The position numbers were made by a program, and so were the translations under genes. DNA of 64,000 nucleotides from Bacillus sp. MYb209 (GTDB lineage Bacteria > Bacillota > Bacilli > Bacillales > Bacillaceae_G): contig NZ_PCNZ01000017.1 in assembly GCF_002975175.1 (NCBI RefSeq), forward strand, positions 1-64,000. Reading direction: 5' to 3'. Shown here piece by piece: positions 8,038 through 17,366 of this stretch (the first letter of the stretch is position 1; each line of letters opens with the position of its first letter). The notes beneath the pieces are model-generated. The model saw only the letters and a program-made list of their open reading frames with translations. It ran no database searches and was not told the DNA's origin.

Positions 8038-9054
8038 ATGATTAAATTAAGTGTTTTAGACCAATCACCTATTTCTGATGGCAGCACAGCAGCTGAAGCT
8101 TTTTCACATACAGTAACACTTGCGCAAGAAGTTGAAAAACTAGGATTTACACGTTTTTGGGTATCCGAGCACCATAATTCAGTTAGCTTAGCTGGTTCAA
8201 GTCCAGAAATACTCATTTCACATATTGCTGCGAAAACTGATTGTATTAGAGTTGGTTCTGGTGGTGTTATGCTTCCACATTATAGTCCATATAAAGTTGC
8301 CGAGAATTTCCGCGTTTTAGAAGCACTTTATCCAAACCGCATCGACCTTGGTGTCGGGAGAGCACCTGGTGGTATGCCGATAGCAACTCGCGCACTTCAA
8401 GAAGGCAAAATGGTCTCACTTGATCAATATCCAGAACAAATTGCAGATGTTACTATGTACTTACATGATCAAGTACCAGAAAACCATCATTATGCAAACT
8501 TAAAGGCTACTCCAGTTATCCCAACATCTCCTGAAATGTGGATGCTCGGTTCTAGCGGAGAAAGTGCAATGATTGCCGCAAAGCAAGGAGCTTCTTTTGC
8601 ATTTGCACAGTTCATTAATGGATACGGTGGGCCTGAAGTAATGAAGGCTTATCAAGAACAATTCCAACCTTCTTTTTTAGGTGATAAACAAAAATCAATC
8701 GTATCTATTTTTGTTATTTGTGGAGAAACAAATGAAGAAGCGGAGAAGATTGCATCAAGTCTTGATTTATCTATTTTACTATTAGAGCAAGGCAAACGGA
8801 CTACTGGTACTCCGTCTATCGAAACCGCTCAAAACTATTCGTATAGTGCTTATGATTTATTCCGCATTAAGGAAAATCGCCAACGTATGATTGTCGGTGA
8901 TCCGTCTTCTGTAAAAGAAAAAATAGTAAACTTAAGCAAAGCATACAATACTGACGAATTTATGATTGTCACAATTACTCATCAATTTGAAGATAAACTA
9001 AATTCTTATCGCTTATTAGCAAATGCTTTTAATTTATCCCGCATTAACGGTTAG
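8038..9054 (+). CDS. LLM-class flavin-dependent oxidoreductase (luciferase-like monooxygenase)
   Basis: 338 residues of the bacterial luciferase-like TIM barrel. N-terminal LSVLDQSPI, then FWVSEHHN and VGSGGVMLPHYSPYKVAE, and the flavin-binding block DLGVGRAPGG. Together these place it in the MsnO8/YceB-type group, using FMNH2 or F420; the substrate is unknown. GAGAGG precedes the ATG. The last six residues (LSRING) and the stop codon lie inside the left end of a bcr1 repeat that starts at 9033, so the native C-terminus was probably replaced by the insertion. Confidence 0.85.
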   Translation: MIKLSVLDQSPISDGSTAAEAFSHTVTLAQEVEKLGFTRFWVSEHHNSVSLAGSSPEILISHIAAKTDCIRVGSGGVMLPHYSPYKVAENFRVLEALYPNRIDLGVGRAPGGMPIATRALQEGKMVSLDQYPEQIADVTMYLHDQVPENHHYANLKATPVIPTSPEMWMLGSSGESAMIAAKQGASFAFAQFINGYGGPEVMKAYQEQFQPSFLGDKQKSIVSIFVICGETNEEAEKIASSLDLSILLLEQGKRTTGTPSIETAQNYSYSAYDLFRIKENRQRMIVGDPSSVKEKIVNLSKAYNTDEFMIVTITHQFEDKLNSYRLLANAFNLSRING

Positions 9055-9189
9055 TAAGACTCCCACCTCAAAATTTGGCGCAGGCGCGGAAGCTAGGTGG
9101 GAGATTAACCGTCCGTAAAAGCCCGATTGGTATGGGCTAATAATTAGTGGAGGATGGACACCCCCCCACTAATTAAAGTTTCACTTTAT
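9033..9189 (-). repeat. bcr1 repeat, full-length copy A
   Basis: A 157-bp unit bounded by TTTAT on both sides (9033-9037 and 9185-9189). It shares long blocks with the copies at 56469 and 58037 in reverse orientation: TATCCCGCATTAAC, CTCCCACCTCAAAAT, CGTAAAAGCCCGATTGG and CACTAATTAAAGTTTCACTTTAT. Size, TTTAT ends and internal inverted repeats fit the bcr1 element described for the B. cereus group. Confidence 0.85.
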
Positions 9190-9240
9190 AGTTGTAAAAG
9201 GGAGATACATCAACTACGATGTATCTCCCTTTTACAACTA
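9189..9240. terminator. 22-bp hairpin between convergent genes
   Basis: A long perfect stem (9189-9210 with 9219-9240) around an 8-base loop, abutting bcr1 copy A. The core GGGAGATACAT/ATGTATCTCCC is followed by TTTT on either strand, so it can terminate both the monooxygenase and the hydrolase that ends at 9238. Confidence 0.75.
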
Positions 9241-10182
9241 CTTATTGTTTTCACTTCCTATATATTCAATAGCTTCTTTTAATAACTCATCAAAATGACT
9301 AGGATAATCATGATTTAAGTTAGGCACAACTTTATACTTATGTTCTATATTCTTATCTCTTAATAATTGTACAAATTGCTGTGTGCATTCGAAACAATCT
9401 TCATCTTGATCCCCGCATACTATATATTCCTTTATATGTTTATCCTGTAGCACTCCCAGCAACTCATTCCATTCTTCAATCTCTGGAAGCCATGGTGCCA
9501 TAAAAATAAAACCATCCACATCTATATCTTTTTGTAAAACAGTATATAAAGCTACTTTTGCCCCAGCAGAAAAACCACCAATAATTACATTTTCTACTTT
9601 ATGATTTTCTATAAACTTATCGTAATGCTCTTTTAATTCCCTTCTTCCTCTCTCTATATCATCCCAAACAAACCCATCTGAAAACTGAATTTGCGAAGAC
9701 TTTGGTAAAGCTAACGTGTAACCTTGTGTCAAAACTGATTTCCAATATGGTTCTATTATTTGTATGTTTTCTTGGTCACCATGCATGGCAATTAATAAAT
9801 TCGCCTTTTTCTTGCTGTCTATATATTTCACGTCTGCTCGTTCCGTTTTCTTTGCTACTTCTTCTCTTTCTTTACATAATTGAACCATTTCATGAAATTC
9901 TTCAAATTTATGTAGTGGTTTTAAATCGTCGTCGGAAATTAAATACTCATTTCCATACCAAAATCCATTCTCTATAATAGCTTCCTTCATTAAATGCAAC
10001 GCTTCTTTTTCAAGTCCTGCTGCACTTGCTAATGCATATTTAAAATTATATATTTGCGCTTCATTACCTATTACACCTTTAGCATTTTTCGTTATATAAG
10101 AATACGCTTCAAAACTTCCTTTATTTGCATAACAATCTAACGTTTCATTTAATAACTTAATATAAGTCATACTATTTTTCAT
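9238..10182 (-). CDS. alpha/beta hydrolase with N-terminal helical region
   Basis: 314 residues. Residues 1-110 look helical, with a TPR-like pattern. From about 125 an alpha/beta hydrolase core follows: LIAMHGD (oxyanion strand), GGFSAG (nucleophile Ser in G-x-S-x-G, about 203), an acidic residue in CGDQDEDC and a C-terminal LNHDYP that supplies His. It is probably a cytoplasmic esterase or thioesterase of the phospholipase/carboxylesterase group; the substrate is unknown. The ATG at 10180-10182 has GGGGGA 8 bases upstream. A short ORF with its own promoter lies upstream. Confidence 0.7.
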   Translation of the reverse strand: MKNSMTYIKLLNETLDCYANKGSFEAYSYITKNAKGVIGNEAQIYNFKYALASAAGLEKEALHLMKEAIIENGFWYGNEYLISDDDLKPLHKFEEFHEMVQLCKEREEVAKKTERADVKYIDSKKKANLLIAMHGDQENIQIIEPYWKSVLTQGYTLALPKSSQIQFSDGFVWDDIERGRRELKEHYDKFIENHKVENVIIGGFSAGAKVALYTVLQKDIDVDGFIFMAPWLPEIEEWNELLGVLQDKHIKEYIVCGDQDEDCFECTQQFVQLLRDKNIEHKYKVVPNLNHDYPSHFDELLKEAIEYIGSENNK

Positions 10183-10273
10183 ATAGAAATTCCCCCGTAA
10201 CCTTTTATAATAATTGTTTCTCCAATATTCCTATCATTCTAGGGTCACGGTATAAGTAGGTGAATTCTACAAT

Positions 10274-10333
10274 TCAACTTAACAATACCTGATTCTCAGA
10301 ATGATATTTAATAATTAATGTATGTATACGCAT
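10274..10333 (-). CDS. possible 19-residue leader ORF upstream of the hydrolase
   Basis: On the minus strand an ATG at 10331-10333 has AAGGAG about 9 bases upstream and runs 19 codons to a TGA. It sits between a good promoter (10365-10394) and the hydrolase start, about 90 bases downstream. There is no terminator-like structure between, so attenuation is not demonstrated. It may be a spurious ORF. Confidence 0.3.
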   Translation of the reverse strand: MRIHTLIIKYHSENQVLLS

Positions 10334-10364
10334 AATACACCACTCCTTCCTATCCACTAATTGT

Positions 10365-10394
10365 AGTATAAAGTTAAATAGACTGAAAAATCAA
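10365..10394 (-). promoter_or_regulatory. sigma-A promoter for the leader ORF/hydrolase unit
   Basis: On the minus strand TTGATT (10389-10394), an 18-base spacer and TATACT (10365-10370). Confidence 0.5.
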
Positions 10395-10403
10395 TATTTT
10401 AAC

Positions 10404-10436
10404 AACAAAAAAAGAAAACAATATATTATTGTTCTC
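10404..10436 (-). terminator. terminator of the gene ending at 10444
   Basis: A 9-bp stem with one mismatch (10414-10422 with 10428-10436), followed on the minus strand by a run of T residues. Confidence 0.65.
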
Positions 10437-10443
10437 ATAACAT

Positions 10444-10899
10444 CTACCCACTATTCTTTCTTTTCTTGTCTGGTTTACTTGAAACTAAATAATGTTTTTC
10501 TGAAATATATAAGTTTCTTTTTAATATACGATTTAAATATGGTCCTAATTTCACTCCGCATATGAGGCGATCTTCACTATCTTCAACAATTGGGAACATT
10601 TCTTTTTCTGTTACATATTGATCTACGGCCTTTTGTACGATATCAATTTCTTTAACTAGGTTTAAATTTTCTTCTGTATGTTCAAATACCTCAAGCGTTT
10701 CCTTCGTTATCAGAAAAAAATTTGTTGGAAATGCAGGTAAATAGGGCTTTAACAAATCATAATTTACTGTGTAATCATCATTTACTAAGACTGTATAAAC
10801 GATATTAGCATTCGTTTCTAGAAACTTAGCCATCGCTTGCTCTAATTCGTCTTTCGTAATTTCCCGCTCTTCTTTTCCAGTTCTGAAAAAGCGAAACAT
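10444..10899 (-). CDS. uncharacterised cytoplasmic protein
   Basis: 151 residues from the ATG at 10897-10899 (AGGAGG 7 bases upstream; a GTG one codon earlier is also in frame). It starts MFRFFRTGKEEREITKDELEQ and ends in a very basic KPDKKRKN tail. No membrane segment or catalytic motif is visible. I do not recognise the family with confidence. Confidence 0.6.
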   Translation of the reverse strand: MFRFFRTGKEEREITKDELEQAMAKFLETNANIVYTVLVNDDYTVNYDLLKPYLPAFPTNFFLITKETLEVFEHTEENLNLVKEIDIVQKAVDQYVTEKEMFPIVEDSEDRLICGVKLGPYLNRILKRNLYISEKHYLVSSKPDKKRKNSG

Positions 10900-10952
10900 C
10901 ACATCGCCTCCTTTTTACTATATTATAGCATAAAAGAAAACTGAAAAATTAT

Positions 10953-10991
10953 AAAAAACTCTATTGAAAGAATTTTTCAATAGAGTTTTTT
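10953..10991. terminator. bidirectional terminator downstream of dps
   Basis: A 17-bp perfect stem (10953-10969 with 10975-10991) whose outer part is A/T runs on both sides. It follows the truncated bcr1 copy that ends the Dps gene. Confidence 0.75.
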
Positions 10992-11003
10992 AATCCATTT
11001 ATG

Positions 11004-11073
11004 TTTATCCCGATTGAAGTGGGATAATAATCAGTGGGGATGAAAAAAACCACTGATTAAAGTTTCACTTTAT
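11004..11073 (-). repeat. bcr1 repeat, internally deleted copy B
   Basis: 70 bp bounded by TTTAT at 11004-11008 and 11069-11073. It keeps the TTTATCCC left tip and the right part (GGGATAATAATCAGTGGGGATGAA, ACCACTGATTAAAGTTTCACTTTAT written here in two blocks), but about 87 bp of the middle is missing relative to copy A. The terminal TTTAT supplies the TAA stop of the Dps gene on the minus strand. Confidence 0.75.
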
Positions 11074-11513
11074 TTTAAGAATGCATTTAACATCCATACA
11101 TGTTGTTCTAATGTCGTATGAATTGCTAATAGCATATCAGCCGACGTTTCATCATCAGATTCATCAGCTACTTCCATACCTTCTTTTAATTCTTGAATTA
11201 GTGCAGAAAAATCATTTACTAAAGTTTGTACCATTTCTTCTGCAGACTCTTTGCTTGTCCCTTCACTCACAGTTGAAGTTGCTAGATACTCTTTCATTGT
11301 CGCTAACGGTTTTCCTTCTAGCGCTAAAATACGCTCAGCTAACTCATCAATGTATGTTCCTGCTTCATTATAAAACTCTTCAAATTTTTCATGTAATGTA
11401 AAGAAGTGTGGTCCTGTCACATACCAATGATAATTATGCAGTTTCACATATAACACATTCCAGTTTGCTACCTGCTTGTTTAATACTTCAACAACATTCG
11501 TTTTCGTACTCAT
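11070..11513 (-). CDS. dps: Dps-family mini-ferritin (Dlp type)
   Basis: 147 residues from the ATG at 11511-11513 (GAGGAG 8 bases upstream; an upstream in-frame start lacks a site). The ferroxidase ligands sit in [38 protein letters not shown] (written here as evidence of the His/Asp/Glu pattern, about residues 23-60). It stores iron and detoxifies H2O2 as a dodecamer and may coat DNA. It closely resembles the B. anthracis Dlp proteins. Its stop codon falls in the terminal TTTAT of a shortened bcr1 repeat. Confidence 0.92.
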   Translation of the reverse strand: MSTKTNVVEVLNKQVANWNVLYVKLHNYHWYVTGPHFFTLHEKFEEFYNEAGTYIDELAERILALEGKPLATMKEYLATSTVSEGTSKESAEEMVQTLVNDFSALIQELKEGMEVADESDDETSADMLLAIHTTLEQHVWMLNAFLK

Positions 11514-11748
11514 ACAATCCACTCCTCTTATCATGTTACAATCTTTTAATGACCTAACTTCATTTTACCATACATTCCCTATTCTTCCGAATGGACAGCT
11601 TATATGTAACAAAGTTTTAACAACCTTAATATTCCCCTAATAGCATATAATTCATGTATCCTTTCAACTACTTCATATGTCTAATTGTCCAAGCTCAGAC
11701 ATATGCATAATAGTAAGTCAAGCTCATCATAGAAGAAAGAGGGATAAC

Positions 11749-12789
11749 ATGGATAATCAACAATGGCAAGTAGCAAAGAAAGTCGCTGCTACTTATATCG
11801 GAACGGTCGTTGGAGCTGGATTTGCTACTGGGCGAGAAATTGTTGAATTTTTTACAGTTAACGGATTGTACGGGACCATTGGCATATGTATAAGTGGATT
11901 TTTTTTTATTTGGCTCGGTACAAAAATGATGTTACTTTCATCACAAATCGGGGCATTTTCAGCGCAAGAATTTAATAAATATTTATTTGGGGATGTATTT
12001 GGAAATGTCGTAAATACTTTATTATTACTCGTATTATTTGGCGTAACTAGCGTTATGTTATCAGGAGCCGGGGCAGTATTTGAAGAACAACTCCGTCTCC
12101 CGAGACAACTTGGTATTTTTATCACAGTCATCGCCTGCCTCATTATTGGGAGCCGGGGATTACAAGGTGTTTTTGAAGTGAATACACTTGTCGTACCTAT
12201 TATGATGATTTTTATTATCGGACTTGCTATTACAACCTTTATTCATGGTACAACTCCTATTATTGACACCGTTCCTACAGAAAGTTGGAATATGAAATGG
12301 ATTACTAGCCCTATTACATATGTCGCATTAAATCTTTCTCTCGCCCAAAGTGTTCTCGTCCCATTGGCCAGTGAAGTAAAAGATCGAAAAGCTATTTTAT
12401 GGGGTGGTATTTTAGGAGGCGCGGGGCTTTGCTTTATTTTATTATGTAGCCATTTAGCAATATTATCAGTTGAACAATTTTATCAATATAACATCCCAAT
12501 GGCTGAAGTTGTAAGAAGGTTTAATGCAACTTTCCATTTTTTCTTTGTTCTTATCATTTTTGGTGAAGTATTCACAACATTAGTTGGGAATATATTCGGA
12601 ATGACAAAACAAATGCAATCCATTACCGGCTGGAAAAGTAATAACATTATTTACTTCATATTACTAATTAGTTATTGCTTTAGTTTCATCGGATATAGTG
12701 AATTACTTCATATTCTATACCCTATTATCGGTTGGGCGAGCATCATTTTACTACCGATTATTGCCTTTAAACAACTTCAAAAAACATGA
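11749..12789 (+). CDS. YkvI-family membrane transporter
   Basis: 346 residues from the ATG at 11749 (AAGAGGG upstream). About ten hydrophobic segments. The N-terminus has a glycine-rich GTVVGAGFATGREIVEFF motif typical of YkvI and of APC-superfamily transporters. It probably moves an amino acid or small solute across the cytoplasmic membrane; the substrate is unknown. A single gene ending at a strong terminator. Confidence 0.75.
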   Translation: MDNQQWQVAKKVAATYIGTVVGAGFATGREIVEFFTVNGLYGTIGICISGFFFIWLGTKMMLLSSQIGAFSAQEFNKYLFGDVFGNVVNTLLLLVLFGVTSVMLSGAGAVFEEQLRLPRQLGIFITVIACLIIGSRGLQGVFEVNTLVVPIMMIFIIGLAITTFIHGTTPIIDTVPTESWNMKWITSPITYVALNLSLAQSVLVPLASEVKDRKAILWGGILGGAGLCFILLCSHLAILSVEQFYQYNIPMAEVVRRFNATFHFFFVLIIFGEVFTTLVGNIFGMTKQMQSITGWKSNNIIYFILLISYCFSFIGYSELLHILYPIIGWASIILLPIIAFKQLQKT

Positions 12790-12824
12790 AAAAACATCCG
12801 TGTATACGGATGTTTTTTCATGTT
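12783..12824. terminator. 19-bp bidirectional terminator
   Basis: Perfect arms 12783-12801 and 12806-12824 around GTAT, with A and T runs inside the arms. It overlaps the ends of both convergent genes. Confidence 0.85.
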
Positions 12825-13192
12825 CATTCACAGTCTTCACATACTTCCCAGTACGGCCCCATTTCTACTGCAAGGTATGGCTTTAATTGCAAACGAATCA
12901 TTCGACTTGGCATGCGTTCTAATACGAATTGAATGCCTTCTTCCTCTTCATCTAACTCAACTTTTGAAATAGCAATTCTTTGCATAGTAGTAATAGGGCT
13001 TCCATCTTTATATAAAGTGATTTTCACCTCATCATACTCATTAAAATACAATTCAACATTCATTTGCTTTTTTAACATTTCATCAACAATTTCATAATTA
13101 TCATTTTGTTCCTGGATTATATATTTCCAGCCGCCTCTATCCAATTCTATCGGAGCAGCTTGGAATAATGTCATCAAATCCTCGTATAGCAT
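12824..13192 (-). CDS. uncharacterised acidic protein
   Basis: 122 residues, acidic and apparently soluble, with alternating strand-like segments (VELYFNEYDEVKITLYKDG, then ISKVELDEEEEGIQFVLERM). It ends EVCEDCE, so a CxxC pair lies at the extreme C-terminus. No known family recognised. The ATG at 13190-13192 has GAGGGG about 8 bases upstream. Confidence 0.6.
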   Translation of the reverse strand: MLYEDLMTLFQAAPIELDRGGWKYIIQEQNDNYEIVDEMLKKQMNVELYFNEYDEVKITLYKDGSPITTMQRIAISKVELDEEEEGIQFVLERMPSRMIRLQLKPYLAVEMGPYWEVCEDCE

Positions 13193-13374
13193 AAGATAAC
13201 CCCTCTCTTACTAAAAAACGATGAGTATTTTATATACCCTTTATCTCTATCACTATCCATGTTTATTGTACCATATATCACGAATCTTACCGCATTCATT
13301 TGCTTCATAAACACATATAAAACATATAGTATTCTTAATTCATTATCTACTCTCTACTGATAACTTATCTCTTG

Positions 13375-13421
13375 CCTCATTTTGAGGTAGGAGTCTTACT
13401 GCCCATCAATAGCAGGGTAAA
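13375..13421 (+). repeat. bcr1 remnant E
   Basis: GCCTCATTTTGAGGTAGGAG followed by TCTTACTGCCCATCAATAGC matches the 3' portion of the full copies (CCGAATTTTGAGGTGGGTG, TCTTACTGCCCGTTAATGC) with scattered changes. The rest of the element is absent, so this is probably a decayed fragment. Confidence 0.55.
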
Positions 13422-13436
13422 GATTTAAGATTCTAT

Positions 13437-13466
13437 ATAAAAAAGAAGAGTGACCTTAATCACTCT
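13437..13466 (-). terminator. terminator of the small membrane protein gene at 13471
   Basis: A 7-bp stem (AGAGTGA 13447-13453 with TCACTCT 13460-13466), then TCTTTTTT on the minus strand. Confidence 0.7.
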
Positions 13467-13470
13467 CCCC

Positions 13471-13776
13471 TCAAAAGACTTTTCCCGTCGCTGCTAATGC
13501 TAAAACTATAATTAGCCCTGCAAATAATAGCGATACTATTAAACTAAAAATCGGTAATACTTTCTTTTCATTCTTCTTAGATAGTAACCTTAGACTAAGA
13601 ATGATATTTAATGGTACAAATATAAAATAAAAATATTTAACGATTTGTAATGAGCTATTTGAAAGTGCTTTCAATACAAACACTTCAATTAAAAAAACAG
13701 CAAAGAATAAAATACTTAACCAAAATGAGACATAGCTAAGCCAAGAATGTCTTTTCGTTCCCCAATACACTCCCAT
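13471..13776 (-). CDS. small three-pass membrane protein, unknown function
   Basis: 101 residues with three hydrophobic stretches (about 15-35, 46-62 and 75-96) separated by short basic loops (LLSKKNEKK). The ATG follows AAAGGAG. The family is not recognised; no motif suggests a substrate. Confidence 0.6.
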   Translation of the reverse strand: MGVYWGTKRHSWLSYVSFWLSILFFAVFLIEVFVLKALSNSSLQIVKYFYFIFVPLNIILSLRLLSKKNEKKVLPIFSLIVSLLFAGLIIVLALAATGKVF

Positions 13777-13892
13777 ACTGATCTCCTTTAAACGTAGTCT
13801 ATATTATATTAATTATACACCCGCTTAACAAATTCCTCTATTGTTCGACAAACATTACATACATTGAACCTCTAATCCGTTTATCAGCTAAA

Positions 13893-13930
13893 AGACGGTC
13901 TCTAATAGCACTAATGCTATTTTGAGACAG
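13893..13930 (-). terminator. terminator of the chemoreceptor gene
   Basis: An imperfect stem: GTCTC/GAGAC base (13898-13902, 13924-13928) and inner AATAGCA/TGCTATT, followed on the minus strand by CGTCTTTT. Confidence 0.65.
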
Positions 13931-13940
13931 CCTCCCCTTT

Positions 13941-15923
13941 TTATACTTTAAATCTTTCAATTAATACTTGTAACTCTTCAGCCATTTGAGATAGTGTACC
14001 AGCTGCAGAACCAATTTCCTCCATGAAAGCTAGTTGCTCCTCAGCTGACGCTGCAACACTTTGTGTACTCGTCGCATTATTTTGTGCTGTCATTGCAATT
14101 TGACCAACTGAAATAGATACTTCATTTGCACCTTTTGACATTCCATTAGCCGTTTCAACCATCGTTTTAATTTGATCAGCAATTTCATTTGTAGATTGTA
14201 AAATCTCAGTAAAATTTTGTTTCGTTTCATTTGCAATAACAAGTCCAGATTGAACTTCTTCATTTACATTATTCATAGATTTTACTGTCTTACTCATATC
14301 ATCTTGTATTTCACAAATTAATTTACTAATTTCACTTGATGATACACTAGATTGTTCTGCTAATTTTCGTACTTCATCAGCAACGATTGCAAAGCCTCTT
14401 CCATGCTCACCAGCTCTTGCAGCCTCAATTGCTGCATTTAAAGCCAGAAGATTTGTCTGATCTGCAATATTTTGAATGACTTCTAAAATATCACCAATTT
14501 GCTTCGATTTATTATTCAATAACTGGATAACAGCATCTGATTGCGAAACAGACTCCGCAATAGATTGCATTTGATTTACTGTTTTTCCAACTAGTTTTCC
14601 GCCATCCTCTGCTTTTTCACGAGTATGAGCAGACGCAGTATTAATAGATGATGAACTATTTGCTACATGTTGAATCCCTTCTGTTACATCAAACAGTAAC
14701 ATGGCACCATTTTCTACGCTTGATGTTTGCGTCGATGCACCACTTGATATTTCATCCATTGCCATTGTAATTTGTTCAGTTGCTTCACTTGCTTGTCTCA
14801 CACTTGCTGTTAACTCTTCAGATGCAGCTGCAACATGCCCTGCTGAAGTATTAATTCTTCCAATTAATATACGCAATGAATGTGTCATCTCATTAAACCC
14901 TTTAGCAAGTTGTCCAATTTCATCATTTGAATGTATTTGAATCGTTTGAGTTAAGTCCCCTTCGCTTATTTCTTTAGAAGTGACAACTAATTGTTTTAAA
15001 GGTTTGGTAATAGAGAGTGTCACGAAATAAATAAGCGCTCCGCCTACAACTAATGAAATAAACATTACAATTAACATATTATAAAATACAGGTTGAGCAG
15101 CTTCAACTACTTCATTTGAGTACATCGTCCCCGCAATTTTCCAACCTGTTTTTAAATTTGTGGCGAATACCATTTTCTTTTCACTACCACCATAAGTGTA
15201 TGAAAAAGTGCCATGGTTATCTTCGTATATTTTCTTTGCCCAAGAATCATCTGCCTTGTCACCCGATTTTTCTTGAGGGTGAGCAATTATTTTTTGTTTT
15301 CCATCTAAAATGAAAGCATAGCCTTTTTTACCAATATTGATTAACTTTGTTGTTTTTAATAAATTATCTAAACTTAAATCTACCGCAATAACACCATTTT
15401 TATCTTCAGTTTGTTTTGCGATTGTTACGAGAATATGTCCATTCCCTTGTGCCTTATATGGTTCAGTGACAACAATTCCACCTTGCTTATTCACTGCATC
15501 TTTATACCAAGAACGTGCTGTTGGATCATAATCTGCTGCCATTTGTATATTTGGTTCTTGCACAAATTTTTTATCGTTTCCGGCAACATACACTTGTTCT
15601 ACATCTTTGTTCAAACTAATATATTGGGATAATGTTTTTCTTAGTTCATCCTGATTATCCCCTTGATACATATCACTCTGAATCACTCGTGCAAAATTAT
15701 TTACATCGTTGAATTTCGCTTCAATCATTTGATTGATTAAATTATCCAATATTTTTATATTATCCTGAGCGCTACTCATAATTTGTGATTCAAAATTCTT
15801 TTTAGCTGTTTGATACGACATGCCCCCAATAATAGAGACTGCCGCAATTAATATAACAAAAAATGAAATTAATAGCTTTTTTGCTACTTTCATATCTCTA
15901 AACCAACTTACTAGTTTACTCAT
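13941..15923 (-). CDS. methyl-accepting chemotaxis protein with dCache sensor
   Basis: 660 residues from the ATG at 15921-15923 (AGGAGG 7 bases upstream). Order: cytoplasmic tip, TM1 (about 14-34), a periplasm-side dCache domain containing [15 protein letters not shown]2 (about 277-300), HAMP (KPLKQLV), then a long coiled coil with the signalling hairpin [20 protein letters not shown] that binds CheA/CheW. Resembles the amino-acid-sensing Mcp receptors of B. subtilis, but the ligand is not readable. No C-terminal pentapeptide is apparent. Transcribed alone. Confidence 0.9.
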   Translation of the reverse strand: MSKLVSWFRDMKVAKKLLISFFVILIAAVSIIGGMSYQTAKKNFESQIMSSAQDNIKILDNLINQMIEAKFNDVNNFARVIQSDMYQGDNQDELRKTLSQYISLNKDVEQVYVAGNDKKFVQEPNIQMAADYDPTARSWYKDAVNKQGGIVVTEPYKAQGNGHILVTIAKQTEDKNGVIAVDLSLDNLLKTTKLINIGKKGYAFILDGKQKIIAHPQEKSGDKADDSWAKKIYEDNHGTFSYTYGGSEKKMVFATNLKTGWKIAGTMYSNEVVEAAQPVFYNMLIVMFISLVVGGALIYFVTLSITKPLKQLVVTSKEISEGDLTQTIQIHSNDEIGQLAKGFNEMTHSLRILIGRINTSAGHVAAASEELTASVRQASEATEQITMAMDEISSGASTQTSSVENGAMLLFDVTEGIQHVANSSSSINTASAHTREKAEDGGKLVGKTVNQMQSIAESVSQSDAVIQLLNNKSKQIGDILEVIQNIADQTNLLALNAAIEAARAGEHGRGFAIVADEVRKLAEQSSVSSSEISKLICEIQDDMSKTVKSMNNVNEEVQSGLVIANETKQNFTEILQSTNEIADQIKTMVETANGMSKGANEVSISVGQIAMTAQNNATSTQSVAASAEEQLAFMEEIGSAAGTLSQMAEELQVLIERFKV

Positions 15924-16103
15924 TATAAACCTCCTGCATTTCAATATTAAGCTTTAAAGATTAAATAGAGCTAATTTTGAATATATCCCATTCCTTAGTT
16001 TCTATTTTTATAACTTGTTTTGATGAACACTTTGTAAAGTTTAAACAAATAAATTCCCTTCGTCTATATATACGAATAATATTATTATAAAATTTACAAA
16101 TAC

Positions 16104-16136
16104 AAAAAACCAAAGGGACAAGCCCTTTGGTTTTTT
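16104..16136. terminator. terminator of the RsgA gene
   Basis: A 14-bp stem (16104-16117 with 16123-16136) with A and T runs. It overlaps the RsgA stop codon and is symmetric enough to work on both strands. Confidence 0.8.
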
Positions 16137-17184
16137 ACATTTTTTTATGTTGTTTAGAAATCTTTTTCCATCTATCTCGTTCCGCTCTTGCCAGAGTAAT
16201 GTTTTGTTTTCTCATAACATATGCCAATTCTCTTTGCAGCTTTTTATAGCTTAGCAAGCGCTCTACGGGTATAATTCCGTTATCTATAGCACTTCGCACT
16301 GCACATCCTGGTTCACCGTCATGTTTACAATCTCGAAAGCGGCAAGTATTTGCAAGATCTTCAATATCAGAAAATATAGTTTGAATTGCCGCGCTTCCTT
16401 CCCAAAGCTGAAGTTCCCTCATACCAGGAGTATCAATTACTAAACCGTGACTCGGTAATTGGAACAACTCACGGTGAGTTGTCGTATGTCTCCCTTTACT
16501 ATCTTCTTCACGTATATCTCCGGTTTTTGCTACATCTGTTCCTATTAATGCATTTAACAAAGTAGATTTCCCTGCACCTGAAGATCCAACTAAAGCAATT
16601 GTTTTTCCTGGTGAAACAAATTGTTGCAATGATTCTATTCCAACGTACACTAGGCTATCAACAACAAATATCGGAACACCCATTGCTACCGCTTCAGTTT
16701 CTGCAATTTTCTGTTCCACATCTTCACATAAACTACTCTTCGTTAAAACAATAACAGGCATTGCACCACTCTCATAAGCCAATAGCAAATAACGTTCCAT
16801 CCTTCTTACGTTGAAATCATGGTTAAGAGCATTCACTAAAAATAGATAATCTACATTTGCTGCAATAATTTGTTCTTCAGTTCTGTTACCAGCTTCTTGT
16901 CTTGAAAAAGAACTTCTTCTCGGGAAAATACGGTGAATAATTGCCTTTTTCTCATTTTCTATTTTCTTTATATACACCCAATCACCAACTGCCGGATAAT
17001 CCCCCTTCGTTAACGCTTCATGACGAAACTTTCCAGACAGTTCCGCTACATATTCACCATCATTACAAATAATCCGATATATATGCTTATGCTCAAGTAA
17101 AATACGTCCTACTTCATAGTTCTCTACAGCTTGTTCCTCAAAAAAAGAATCCCATCCGAACGATTCTAAAATATTTTGATTCAA
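16135..17184 (-). CDS. rsgA: ribosome small-subunit GTPase RsgA (long paralogue)
   Basis: 349 residues. An N-terminal OB-like domain is followed by a circularly permuted GTPase: the G1 motif GSSGAGKSTLLN (about 202-213) comes after the G4-like region (LTKSS), then RHTTTHR and DTPGM (G3). The C-terminal zinc knuckle is CRFRDCKHDGEPGC. It acts late in 30S maturation. B. subtilis YloQ is near 298 residues, so this longer form is likely a second copy. The start is TTG at 17182-17184 with GGGAGG 8 bases upstream. Confidence 0.85.
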   Translation of the reverse strand: MNQNILESFGWDSFFEEQAVENYEVGRILLEHKHIYRIICNDGEYVAELSGKFRHEALTKGDYPAVGDWVYIKKIENEKKAIIHRIFPRRSSFSRQEAGNRTEEQIIAANVDYLFLVNALNHDFNVRRMERYLLLAYESGAMPVIVLTKSSLCEDVEQKIAETEAVAMGVPIFVVDSLVYVGIESLQQFVSPGKTIALVGSSGAGKSTLLNALIGTDVAKTGDIREEDSKGRHTTTHRELFQLPSHGLVIDTPGMRELQLWEGSAAIQTIFSDIEDLANTCRFRDCKHDGEPGCAVRSAIDNGIIPVERLLSYKKLQRELAYVMRKQNITLARAERDRWKKISKQHKKM

Positions 17185-17366
17185 ATTGATATCCTCCCTA
17201 GTTTGAACTCAGTGGAAGGATTGTGCGCTCACTTATAGAGTATCGCCCTTTCCGTCCACCTTTGTATTTGGTTTATTATTCATATAAGTCAATTTCTCCA
17301 TAATACATCACCCCGTTCTAAATTTAATTACTCTCATTATATGGAATATCTCATTAAAAAGCTACC

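Noticed and set aside
11514-11680. PerR box or sigma-B promoter upstream of dps
   Set aside because: GGGAAT and GTTAAAAC stretches exist, but no spacing matched a sigma-B promoter or PerR 7-1-7 box well enough.
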